Below the pieces are notes generated by a model. It saw only the letters and a program-made list of their open reading frames with translations. It had not been told where the DNA came from and searched no databases. Shown one piece after another: positions 37,391 through 49,136 of a DNA stretch of 64,000 bases. Both the position numbers and the translations under genes were made by a program. Origin of the DNA: Lycocorax pyrrhopterus obiensis (taxonomy: Eukaryota > Chordata > Aves > Passeriformes > Paradisaeidae); the NCBI GenBank assembly GCA_014706295.1, contig JACSVZ010000022.1, forward strand, positions 4,730,830 to 4,794,829, written 5' to 3'. The stretch's first letter is position 1. Each line of letters begins with the position of its first letter.

Positions 37391-40300
37391 ATTTAGGGGA
37401 GAGCCCAAGATTTAAATCAATTTCACATCTAAGTAAAAGCTTTAATGCTGTCATACCAAAGCTTTTACCTCTCTCTGCTAAATCACAACTCAAAGAACTG
37501 CTCTTTCTGAAGCAGTCTGCATCCAGCACCTTGGTTCATGCCCACCTTTCCAGGCTTTCCCCTGCCAGCACCTCCCAGCTCAGCACAGCCCTCACCATGC
37601 TCAGGGGTGGGTTTGTCCCTGTGGGGCCACACTTGCACCTGGAAGGGTACTTGGGATCTCTGGATATAAATGAAGAGATTTAAGCAGTGATCAGCCCATG
37701 TGCTCCTTCCTGATGGCACCTGCACTGCCCTGCCTGCACGCCGGGCTTTGGGCTGGATTTTGTGCAAACAGGAGGTGTCACTGTTAGCTTGGAAATCACC
37801 ATCAGCCACATCAGCTGGAAGCCACTCCAAGCCCTTCCCGCGGCTGCAAGGCAGGATCGGGTAGCTCGTGGGCAGCCCTGGGGACAGCTCTGCCGTCTGA
37901 GGACAAGGGACAGGGCTGGAAGTTGTGTGAAATCCGAGGCAGTGTGAGCTGGCTGCTCAAACTCCAGCAAAACCCAGAGCTGTCCAGAGAGGTCGGCTTG
38001 ATTTGCACCTCCCAGATGCCGAGGGATGCTCTGGGGTCACCGCTGTGCTGCACACACAGGGTGTGGGATTTACCCGGGAGCTGAGCAAGGTGTTTTGTGA
38101 TGCACATGGAAGTGCTGCTCTTCCCCAGCCCCTTCCAGCAGCACTCACAGCTGCTCCCACACCCAAGGGGAACTCCACCAGCGTGTCCACAACTCCTGGA
38201 GGTCCCCGAGCTTGCCACAGGGGTTACACTGCTAACACAGGGCCTGGTGTCCCCTGCCTGGTGGTCCCCAGCATCTGCCCTGGCACTGGGCAGAGCTGAA
38301 CCCTGCCTGGCTTTGGGGTTTTGGCTCTCTGGGCTCAGAGCCCAGGTCTGAGCAGCCTGGTCCGAGGTGGGGACAGTGGCAGGTGCAGCCCCTGTGGACC
38401 CTGTCCCCCTGGTCCCCAAGCCCTGGCAGGCTCTGCTTGCCCCCAGCCCAGCCTGCCCGAGGCACTGGCAGGGCAGCGTGGGATGCTCCAGCTCTGCTGA
38501 GCCCTAAAGCACAGAGTTACCTTTCCTACACTCCTGCCCTGGCAGGCAGAGCCTGGCAAAAAGCCACAGTACTTTGGGGTTGCATCCAAGACTTTCCAAA
38601 AGCCCAGTCCTGCTTCTTCCTTGTGCTCTCCTGCACAGGGATTCCCCACAGGACAAGAAATCTCTGGTTGCTTCTCTCTTTGTCAGGGGGGAGAACATCA
38701 CCACACCCACCTCACCCTTTGCCAGGGCAGCCCCGTTTGGCTCCTCGGGGGGGGATGTTTTCCCTTCTGAGCTCCCAGTCCCTGGGGATCTGCTCCTGCC
38801 ACAGTCCCGCTCTGCCCGAGGGTGCCCACACAGACAAGCATCGCTGTGCCAGGGCTCACCATCACTGCTCCAAATCCCAGGATCTGAAACTGCAGTCCAG
38901 GACTGGGACACAGGAGGAGATTCCCCCATCCCCACAGGCAGAGGGTGTTTGCAGCCGGACCCAGGAGCCACAGGATGCTGGAACAATCCCCCAGCAATGG
39001 GCTCTGTGCCTCCAGCTGGGAGCACAAGGAGCTGGACACTCCATCCCTTGCACCATTTGAAGCCAGACCACACAGAGCACTGGAGACACCTGGCAAGTCT
39101 GAGCCTCTCTGTGAGGATGTGACTCCACAACAAATCTCTGGCTCCAACCCCTGCGACTCCATTAACCTGCCACTGAGGCTGGAAATAATTTTCCTGCTAA
39201 ATCCAACAATAATACAAAAAAAAAGTTAGACTTTGTCTGAGTCTGGCCCGTTGTATTTTCCCTTTCACGTTTATGGATTAAAAGAGCCAGAGACTTTTGT
39301 TCTATTGCTTTAAAAGCAATTCCTGGCAGGCAGAGTTTTCCTAAAAACACTGGGAAAAACAGCCAAAGGACAGGACTTTTAAAGGAATCTAAGTGAATTC
39401 AATTCTCAACCTTTGGCAAGTGGTGCTCCAGCTTCCACCCCTGTATCAGCCCTTGTTTAATGCTCTCTGTGTGAACTTATTTTTGCAGTGCCACCTGGAA
39501 GAGGTTCCCAAAGGAAACTGCCCCTTTCCTGGTGCAGATGGAGAGAAACGGAGGCTTTTCTCCGCTCTTTGGTCACTCTGGGTACCCAGCTTAAGCCTCA
39601 AGGACTCACGTCACAGAAATCCTGAATACCTGCACCACAGCCAGCTGGAGGCTGCTCCAGGGTGGCCAGTGCCCAGGGACTCTGCATCCTGATCGTGCTG
39701 GGAGGGGCTGAGGCTGTGCAGGACCCTCAGAGAGCGTGCACACATGTGGGGTGTCTGCGGCCAGGGGGCCCTGGGTGGCCTTGCTACCCCGAGGACACAT
39801 CAGACCTGCTGTGAACCCACGGCCCTCCTTTCCCTGGGGATTCAGCAATGCCACACCAGTGACTCCAGCACGTGGCTTTACACCTGGTGACCCCTGGAGT
39901 TTCCAGCTCCTGAAGCCCATTTTGTCTTGTTTCAGAGCCAACCAGCCCCGGCACCTCTTTCCCCCACCCCAGGCCATGCCATGGGGATATCCTTGGTCCC
40001 TCTAAGCTGCTTCCCCTCTACAGGAGGCACTCCCACTTTTCCATCCTCGTCTGCTGGAGTCTGGGCAAGTCTCCAGCACATTTTCTACCCACCCACGGCC
40101 CTGCTTTCCCCCAGCCTCCAGAGGAATTCCCCTGGTCCCTGGGCAGAGTCTGAGCCCTTCTCCCCATCCTTGGAACCCACCATGCAGCTTGCAGTGCCCT
40201 GGGAGCCGCCCATCCAGGCTTGTGTCCCACCTGGATGCCAGGATGCTGCAGGAGACCGCGTCCAAAGCCTTCCTGAAGCGAGGGCAGACACCACCCACGT

Positions 40301-42407
40301 CACTTTGCCACAGGAAGCAAGTGGCTCAGTCACACCTGGCCGCGCCATTCCCAGGTCTGGCCCTGCTGCAGGCACTGCTGAGGAATGTTCTCCTCCTCAA
40401 AATCAGACACAGCACTCACATCAAATTCACCCCTGGCTCTGCTTTCACACCCCGGCACTGAAGAGCTTCACTGCTGCTACCCCCCCGTCCCAAACTAGGG
40501 AAAGCCCAAAGCCTTCCCAAGGACTGACCAGCCCAGCCAGGTATTATTTACAAGAGCCTGAAGCTCTGCCCAGCTGTTTGCAGCTGCAAACCCCAACTAC
40601 ATCAGGGCTGAGCTCCTTAGGCCTGTGTAGGAGGGATGTGGGTTAAGCTGCCTCTGTGCCTGGGCTGGAACAGGCTGGCTGGAGGATTCAGGTGGGATGT
40701 GGGGAGGGTGGGGGTATAAAACTCTGTTTTGGGGGTATAAAACTGTGTTGTCCCCCAAATTCCATGGGCTCCCAGCAGGTGCCACACGAGCCAGCTCTGC
40801 AGCTGTCAATGGACCCTTCCCCATGTGGGTTTGCTATAAAGAAAAAAGACCTGGATGAAGCTGAGGTGCGGGCAGGAAGGCACCAGGTGGATCTTCACTT
40901 GGAGAAGGCAATCTTCTAAGGCATCTCCCCAGACGAAGATTTCGGCTGCCGTGGAGTCGGAGGGGTTGGAAAAGGGGGATCTGTGCCTCTCCCAGGTCCC
41001 TGCTGCCCATCCTCACCTCGCACCCTCCTTGTCTGGCTCCTGTGACCTTCCCCACGCTTCCTGCAGCCGGACCAGCACGTGCTGTGCTTGTTCCCTGTGC
41101 TGTGTCCTCTCCTGCCCACCTGGGAGGCTGGATCCCAACAATCCCATAAAGCTGGATGTGGGATGAGCAACTTCCACCTCACATTGCAGGGACCAGTGAT
41201 GGAGCGGGGAGCTCAGCATCCCCATCCCTCAGCATGGCCTTTCCCTCGGAATTCCCAGTGGCTCTGGGGCCAGCTCAGGACACCAGGTCTGTGCAGGGGA
41301 CGTGCCTGGGCTGAGGGGAGATGGGACAGGGCCACCAGATGGCCAAGCCAAGGTCAGGCAAGGTGACGGCCACGCCGCGGGGCAGGGCTTGGGAGGGAGC
41401 CACGGGACCCCGGTGTCGCTGCAGATGGGAGCTCTCCAGGGCCATCTGCCCACGCTCTGCTGGCCCTGCCCGGGCAGGCAGCAGGGATTTGGCAGCAGGG
41501 AGAAGGGAAGGCTAAGGCTGGGGAATGCTCTGCGGGTTCGGGCCCCACCGCTGGTGTCTCACAGCCCCTGGGCACTGCGTGTTCCAGCACCCTGTGCTCT
41601 GCTGCTGCCACCCATGAGCCAAGCGTTCCCTGGAGAAATCAGCCTCCCTTGTCTCCTCTGTCCCACTCATTTGGGATTTCTTCTCAACCACAGCAGTCAC
41701 TTGGCATCATTTACTGGCCTCCTTAGAGTAACAGCTGGAAAAGGACATTTTAACCATGGCTGTTAATGTTTCATCCTCCCCGCCCTGCACTCCAGCAGGG
41801 CACTCTGCGCTGTGTCCAGGTGAAATCCAGCAGAGCTGGAAATCAGCTCGGGAACAGCCCAGCTCCACAACTGGGGAGCAGAGCGGCCTCTCCAGCCACC
41901 ATCACTTGGATACACCACGGAGAATCCAGCAGGGCTGAGTCAGAGCAGAGCAGCTTGGTGGTGTGTCTGGTCAGAAACACCCACACAGCACACACACGTG
42001 TTCCTGCTTACAGGTGGAGATTCCAACAACCATCGGCAGCATTTCCACAGCTCTGGTTTCACCGTTCAGCCCCCAACCCACAACTGCCACAAGATGGGCT
42101 GGAGGTGGAAAAGAGAAATGACAGAAGGCAACAAGGAATAATACTTGGACATGAATAAATGAACGTGTAAAGGGGTTCTTCACCTCCAGGACCCCCGGGA
42201 ACATCAAGGACAGAGTATTAGGATTATCCTTGTTTTCTACAAGGGAGAGGTGTGGGGTGAAGGGGTGTGTGCCCCCAGCCTCACCAAAGCCTCCAGAGAC
42301 ATTGCAACGGCACTCCCAGCTCCAAATGCCCCCAAAGACACAAGGAGACTTAAGGATGAGATTGCCTGGAGTAAGATTTCTCCTTCCATCCTTCCTCCCT
42401 TCCTAAA

Positions 42408-42632
42408 ATCACCGAACGATTTGAGGTGGAAGGGACCTTAAAGCCCATCCCATTCCACCCCTGCCATGGGCAGGGACACCTTCCACTAGCCCAGGCTGCT
42501 CCAAGTCCCATCCAGCCTGGCCTTGGACACTGCCAGGGATCCAGGGGCAGCCACAGCTGCTCTGGGCACCCTGTGCCAGGGCCTCCCCACTCTCACAGGG
42601 AAGAATTTCTTCCTAATATCTAACCTAAACCT
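42408..42632 (-). mobile_element. CR1 3'-end copy
   Basis: A well-preserved minus-oriented CR1 3' UTR; the + strand carries GGTGGAAGGGACCTTAAAGC, then GACACCTTCCACTAGCCCAG and TTCTTCCTAATATCTAACCT. Confidence 0.88.
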
Positions 42633-43381
42633 ACTCCCTTCCCCTTTTCCTTGCTTCCTTCCTTCTCTCCCTCCTGCCTGTGCCATCCCCCTCTGCACAG
42701 GGAGAGCCCCTGTGAGTCCTCAGGGGACAGCAGTGAAGCCACACCACGGTGCCCCCAGGAGCACACCCATCTGCACCCAGGCTGGGCTCTCAGCACCCTC
42801 GGACCATCATCCCTGCACCCTGGCCCTCCACACACCCCTGCAGCCTGGGATTCACCCAGGATTCTCCAAGGGTTCATCCCTCCGGGCACAAGGGCACCTG
42901 TGGGTGAGAAGAAAATACAACAGGGATTAACTGAGCTTTGCACCCCAGAGAGTCAGGGATCCCCTGTGCCAGTCCTAAGAGGTGCTGAGGACCACTCCAA
43001 GGTCCCAGCGAGCACCCTCAGCCCAGGACAGGCTGCGCCCACCTGCACACGCCCCTGTTCCGTGCTGGGAGGGGGATGGATGCTAACAAACTCCTCTCCC
43101 TGCCTCTGCTGCTGCTCTCCTCCCGTGACAGCACACCTGGCAGCAATGTCACACGCTGTCCCTGCTGCTGCCAGCACGCAGGAATCCCTTAAAAACGCCA
43201 CTATTCCACCCGGGAACAGCCCAAGGCTGGCACTGGTGTGCTGATAAGCTGTCCCCTCGCTGCTCTCAGTGCCTTGTTTCCCAGATTAGCTGGTTAATTG
43301 AGAGCCAGGTGGCTGCAAACCCCAGGGGCCCCGTGTGAGTGACAAACTGTCACGGAAGGAGAAGGGAAAGCAAAGCCTCGG

Positions 43382-43985
43382 TGTTGGGGAAGATGAAACA
43401 GGAAAGCCATATTGCCTAGCAAAAGATGCTGAGAATATGGAAACTATGAACCAGATAGAAATGAAAGCAAGCTTTGAGATACCAGGCCTTGGTTACTGAA
43501 CAACTGGAAAACAATGGTATGGCCACTGAAGGTAATCCCCTCTTGATTGAACAATACCCTCTGCTTGAAAACAGGTCCAAGGGTCAGAGCAGACCCTGCT
43601 AGCTTGGCAGAAGGGGTCCAAAGAGTAGTTTTAGAGTTTAAAATGTAACGCAGTATGGTAATGCAATGATTCTTATAGGCTGTATGTAAATGCTATAGGA
43701 TTTGTATCTTCTACTAGATTAGTTGATGAAAATTAGAATATTCAAGACAAAAGAAGATTTATTGTATAGTAAAGGAGAACCTCGCTCTCTTAGAGCTCTT
43801 AGAGCTCTTACATCTCTTACACACACGCTCTTGCACTTCTTTCCTGCTTTTCTGGCCTGCTTCGAGCTGCAGCTGGCAGCTCCAAGCAGGCCCCCTGTAC
43901 CCACGCCCTTCGCAATAAACCTCATGCTCTAAGACCTGACTTCAGAGATCTCTCGTCACTATCCGCCCGCTCAGGAGATCTCACA
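43382..43985 (+). mobile_element. Solo LTR of an endogenous retrovirus
   Basis: A 604-bp block starts TGTTGGGGAAGATG and ends GAGATCTCACA, the TG...CA ends of an LTR. It has an AATAAA signal (GCAATAAACCTC, about 43,912) some 70 bases before its 3' end and a short internal tandem TTAGAGCTC repeat near 43,790. The flanks CCTCGG (43376-43381) and CCTCAG (43986-43991) are a 6-bp target duplication with one mismatch, which fits an ERVK-type (betaretrovirus-like) insertion. No gag, pol or env sequence is present, so internal parts were lost by LTR-LTR recombination. It is AT-richer than its surroundings. Confidence 0.82.
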
Positions 43986-44527
43986 CCTCAGCCCCCCCTG
44001 TCTCCTGCAGGAGCTCTTTGTGCCGGTGTGACGGCAGCAGCCGGGCTGTTCTCCCCCTCTCATCACGTCTGCTCACAGGAGGGGAGATGTGCTTTTATAT
44101 CCTGCCCACATCTCCTCCCAGTAACACCAGTAACGTGTTCTTCCAGCTTGGAGGTTTGACAAATGCAGACATCCTGCAGGGACCTCCAGCACGGGGCAGA
44201 GGGACAAAGCTGGTCCCTGCCAGGTTTGGGGCAAAGTTGGCATTTGGGGTATTGGAAAAAGCACCAGCAACCTGTGTCTCGCCAGCACGGACGGATGCTC
44301 CATGGTGGAGCTCCAGTGTGAGTGGGGTGCACCTTGTTCAGGTCCTTTTAACCATCTCAGATACTCCTGCACAGGGCACACCCCGGTCCTGACCTCACTG
44401 CTTTTTGGAGGTTGCCCTCGCTGCTTTCATCCCAAACCTTTCATGTCTGAACATCTTTCTTGCCACTTGCAAGGGAGCAGCACGGAAAATTTTTGCAACT
44501 TGATGGGGACAAAACTCTAAGTAGAGT

Positions 44528-44805
44528 TGTTGTGACAGGACACAGAGGAATGGTTTTAAACTGAAGGAAGGTCAGTTTAGATTGGACATTAGGAAGAAAT
44601 TCTCCCCTGTGAGGGTGGGGAGGCCCTGGCACAGGGTGCCCAGAGAAGCTGTGGCTGCCCCTGGATCCCTGGAAGAGCCCAAGGCCAGGCTGGATGGGGC
44701 TTGGAGCAGCCTGGGATAGTGGAAGGTGTCCCTGCCCATGGCAGGGGTGGAATGAGATGAGATTTAGAGTCCCTTCCAACCCAATCCATTCTGTGTTTCT
44801 ATGGA
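44528..44805 (+). mobile_element. CR1 3'-end copy
   Basis: A plus-oriented, nearly full CR1 3' UTR: GGAATGGTTTTAAACTGAAG, then GATTGGACATTAGGAAGAAA, GGAAGGTGTCCCTGCCCATG and CCTTCCAACCCAATCCATTC TGTG. Confidence 0.9.
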
Positions 44806-45771
44806 CTTAAAGGCTAAATCAGAAGCATTACACTGGAAGACCAAAATGCACCAAGGGAGTGATTTGCACTTTCTTGCAAGTGGCCAGAAAGACGATTTTT
44901 AGGGAAGGCCTGGGCAGTTAACATTCCCTACGTGGGGCAGCCACAGCTTCTCTGAGCAACCTGCTCCTCTGTTTTTGTTTTTTTTTCCCCTTTAAGCTGA
45001 AAAAAGGCAGTTTTGAAGAGAAACACAGCCAGCTGTGAGACAGGGGATTGCCCTGCCCAGCTCCATCGGCAACACTGAGCTGCACAAGCCCTGGGAAGCA
45101 CGGTCCCTGCCACCTCCAGTGCCAATCATTCCTCCCTGGAGAGCTCTGAGTAATTTCCTAGTGAGTCCCCAAACGTGAGAGCCGAGCTTGGAAGCGCTGG
45201 TTTAATAACCAACACAAACCCTGCAATCTTTTCAATAACTCCTGAGTCCCCAGCAAGTCCTGCACAGAAACCTGGAGGGCTCAGCCCTCCTCGGAGAGAG
45301 CAGGAAGATCTTCTCGCTGCTGTGTGCTCCAATAAACAGAATAAACTGGGAGGAAACCAGTGCTTGGGTTTTCTGGGGAAAACAGCTTCAATCCTCCCAA
45401 ACACGAGTGTTAAAGGACTGGGAAGTTATTAAAAAAAGGGGTAGACAAAGATGTCACAATTATTAGATTGGTTCTGCAGGCCCAGGGCTGTCTTTTGGGG
45501 GAATATTTGCTGTGCTGGGAGCTGGGAGGGCTGGAAAGCTGGAGATGAGCTCAGACGTGAAGCTGTGGGGTCTCTTTGCAAAACCCTGTTCCCCCTGTAA
45601 AGTGCAACCAAGCACATCCCAGTAAGGGAGGATCCTTTCACTGCAGACAGAGCAGCTCCTCAGGTCCCTCGAGTGCCATTCTGGGCTGTCCTCTCTCCCA
45701 TCGGACAAGGGGCTCCTTGTACAGGGCCTGTGAATTTGTCCCAACGCTTCCCAGGGCTCCACCTTGCACAC

Positions 45772-46035
45772 CATGGAATCACTAAGGTTGGAAAAGACCT
45801 CTGAGGTCATCAAGTCCAAGCATCCACCCAGCACCACCACCAGGCCCACCACTAAACCACGGCCCCAAGTGCCACACCCACACGCTTTCTGATCACTTCC
45901 AGGGATGGCGACTCCACCCCTGCCCTGGGCAGCCCGTCCCAATGCTTGACAACCCTTTCCATGAGGAAATTTTTCCTAACATCCAATCTAAACCTCCCGT
46001 GGCACTGCTTGAGGCCATCTCTGGCATCGCTACAG
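45772..46035 (-). mobile_element. CR1 copy of a second 3'-end type
   Basis: A minus-oriented copy whose + strand reads GGAATCACTAAGGTTGGAAA, then ATCAAGTCCAAGCATCCACC, CCAAGTGCCACACCCACACG and TTTTTCCTAACATCCAATCT. The middle (short target sites listed as AAGTGCCACACC) differs from the 42,408 type, so it belongs to another CR1 subfamily. Confidence 0.85.
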
Positions 46036-46210
46036 AGGCTCAGGCTCTGGCAGTGGCAGTCTCGGACCTCCTGCTCCCGTGGAGGTGCACCAAGCCCCTG
46101 CTGGGGACCCCTGGCTGTCCCCCACCCCCACCCCCTCTCCATAGCCAGCCCACCCCATCAGGGCTGCGTGGCTGGAGCTGAGATGCAGAAGGCACCAATG
46201 CAGCCCCTGT

Positions 46211-46350
46211 GCATCCCCACTGACCCCCAGATACCTCCTGGGAATGTGGGGAATGCCCGAGGACAGGGGCTCCCCCCTGAGCATCCCCACTGACCCCCAG
46301 ATACCTCCTGGGAATGTGGGGAATGCCCGAGGACAGGGGCTCCCCCCTGA
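46211..46350. repeat. Perfect 70-bp tandem duplication
   Basis: Bases 46211-46280 and 46281-46350 are identical, beginning GCATCCCCACTGACC and ending TCCCCCCTGA. The lack of any difference points to a recent event or an assembly duplication. Confidence 0.95.
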
Positions 46351-46951
46351 GCAGGCAGGCTCGGGTTCAGCCCAGCTGCCACCCTGTGTTTGTTTTCCCT
46401 GGAAGAAGGAAATGCTGCTAACACCTGACCTGCAGGGTCAGCTGGCACTCCTCAGGATGGGGACAGCCCACAGGGACAGGGGCTGTGATGCCTCTGCACC
46501 CCCTGCTCATGGGAGAGCACCGGGACATTCCCAGACACTCCTGCCTCTGCAGGCACCTGGATACTCCCAGGGAACTGGGGCTCCCATCCCTGTTCACAAC
46601 CTGACCTCGCTGCCTGCTCCACTCCGTTTATGGGGTGGGTGACGGGGGGAGCTGCTCCCCACCCTGTTCCCCTTCCCCACGCTCAGGTGGAGGCTGCACC
46701 ATCCCAAACTCGGACTGAAAACACGAAGGGAGAGCACACAGCCAGGCCTGGCTCCTCGGGGCACACACACTCCCTGCAGGATGGCAGCAATCATCCAGCC
46801 TGACCCCCGAGGCAGATGTGGGGTCTGCAGGAGGGCTGCCTCCAGCCCCTGATCCTGCCTCATCCCCAGCACGGCTGACGCACGGGGAATTTGCACTGGG
46901 AGCATCCTGGCCTGGAGCTGCTCCAGCACAGCGTCAGCACGGCGTCACCAC

Positions 46952-47087
46952 GGCACCTGGGCTGCTGGCACCTGGGCTGATGGCACCTGGGCTGATGGCA
47001 CCCGGGCTGAAGGCACCCGGGCTGATGGCACCCGGGCTGATGGCACCCAGGCTGCTGGCACCTGGGCTGATGGCACCTGGGCTGCTG
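46952..47087. repeat. 15-bp minisatellite, about nine units
   Basis: The unit is GGCACCTGGGCTGAT with CTG/GAT/GAA and CCT/CCC variants. It is a GC-rich minisatellite; frames through it give repeating APGLM-type peptides that are not genes. Confidence 0.92.
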
Positions 47088-47747
47088 CCTCTGTGCCAGC
47101 GGCAGCATCAGCTCCTTTAACCCCCAGAAGGAGCAGCGATGGCCCCACAAACCTGAGATTCACTCCTGGCTGATGCAGGGCTGTGCCTGGACACTGGGGA
47201 CAGAACTGGCTCCCCCCCAGCCTTCCTTCAACTCTCCACCTCACTGTGCAGAGAGCCTCCTTTCTGAATTTTTAATTAAAACAAGTCACTTCAAACTGGA
47301 GAAATCCTGCCAATCCTTTGAAAAGCTGGCTCTGGTTTAAATTTCTGAAATCCTCCATAACGGAGCCATAAATAATCAATAGCTGCTTAAATAAGTATTT
47401 AATCAGCTGTTAAAGGTACAATGGTCACAAAGTCTATCGGGTCAGCACGGAGTTTATAGCTGTGGCTCGTTACCATCTGTCCTATATATTATTTATGTCT
47501 GTAGAAGCTTAAAAACCTATTCATTAGAGCCTGAAATACTTCCTAATAAGTGTGATAAAGTATGACCTAGAGCTGGACAGTGAGAGCCATCCAAGCAGCC
47601 CCTGCAGCAGCCCTGCTCCTCACCCTGCCTTGTGCCTACACATCTGGGGCTGCCCCAAATGCTGCACAACTCATTGCACAGCTGTGGGGTCACCCCGAGC
47701 TGCTCATCTGCACCCCCTCTGGAGACTGTGTTTTACCCCAGAGAACC

Positions 47748-47900
47748 AGGGAATGGTTTGGGTTGGAAGGGACCTTTAAAGATTGAGTTGTTCCATGCCC
47801 TGCCATGGGCAGGGACACCTTCCACTATCCCAGTTTGCTCCAAGCCTCATCCAACCTGGCCTTGAATATTCCCAGGGATGGGGCATCCATCATCTCCATC
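47748..47900 (-). mobile_element. CR1 3'-end fragment
   Basis: A minus-oriented, 5'-truncated copy: + strand GGGAATGGTTTGGGTTGGAA, then GGGACACCTTCCACTATCCC, stopping in CCCAGGGATGGGGCATCCATC. The truncation lies within the 3' UTR. Confidence 0.82.
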
Positions 47901-49065
47901 TGCTCGACAAGGTGGAAGTTTTGTCTTTGAAAACATTTTCTCCATGAAAATGTATTTTAAATTCAGGCACTTTTCTCCTAGAAGCCCTCCCTCCCCAAAC
48001 AGGAGCATCCTTTGATTGCAGAATATGCAACAAGTGGAGTTTTCAGGAGTCTCTGCTTCCAATCATCTCAGAAATCTCTTGTGAACAGACCAACATTCTT
48101 TTTGACAGCAGCAAAATAAATTTTAAAGGTCAATTGAATCAGATAAGCCCAGTCTGGCAGTCCTTTCAGATGCAGAATTCCATGGATAACATTTAGGTTC
48201 TGTTCGAGAACAGAAACAAAATTCTTTGGAGGAAAGAATCTTCAAAAGAAAAAAAAAGGGGGGGGGAGAAAATGAAAAGGAAACAGCAATTAAATAGAAT
48301 GTAATCCGTAATCCCACCAGTGCAAAACCTGATGATTACCTACCAGGCACTGGACAATGCTACATGCCCTAATCTAATTAAAGGCCTTTTTTACAGGCAG
48401 CTGAAGGCAGCTCATTAGTGTGTTACTGAGATGCTCATTAATGGCTGGCCACGACTAATTTCTTGAGAATTATTCTTGAATTCTTTATCATTCCCAGCCT
48501 AACAGAAAAGCACAATGTTTCCATCCCCCCTCTCCCACTCCCACGGGTTCTGATGTTCCTTAATGAACATCCCCCCACAGCTCCATTGTTGTTTGAACAG
48601 CAAGTGACTGATTTATTGATGAGGAAAACCAAGGGAAGTTTCTGGGAAGTTTCTTGGCTGGTAACGACCTGGCCTTGCTGCTGCTGCTTTCAGCACCTCC
48701 CGCACGTGGCAGGATGAGCAGGGCTCCCAGCCTGGCCACAGAGGAGCCTCCTGCCCCGATCCACCAGCCCAGGGCTCTCCTCCTCCTCACACAAACCCCT
48801 CTGGCCACGTCCGAGAGCTATCCCAGGCTCCAGGGTTGGGCCACATCCCACGTTCCCAGGCCAGGTTCCTGTGGGAAGGACATGTGGATCTCCCACCACA
48901 GGGCAACGCTGAACTAGAGGGAAAACCTGGGCTGCACGAAGGCCCCCATTTCATGCTGCCAATTAATTTAATTTAACCACCTCCAGGGCCACCCAGCTCC
49001 CAAAGAGGAGCTGCTGCAGGTCGAGCTTCACTGATGGAACCCCCTTTTTGAGCTCCACCCGTGTC

Positions 49066-49136
49066 TTAAATCACTATGGTTGAAAAAGACCTCCAAGACC
49101 ATCCAAGTCCAACCATTAAGCTCATCTCCTAAGCAG
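49066..49136 (-). mobile_element. CR1 3'-end scrap
   Basis: AATCACTATGGTTGAAAAAG ACCTCCAAGACCATCCAAGT matches the extreme 3' end of the second CR1 type in minus orientation. About 70 bp remain. Confidence 0.65.

Noticed and set aside
43382..43985. Retroviral protein genes next to the LTR
   Set aside because: The element is bounded on both sides by its target duplication, so no internal region remains.
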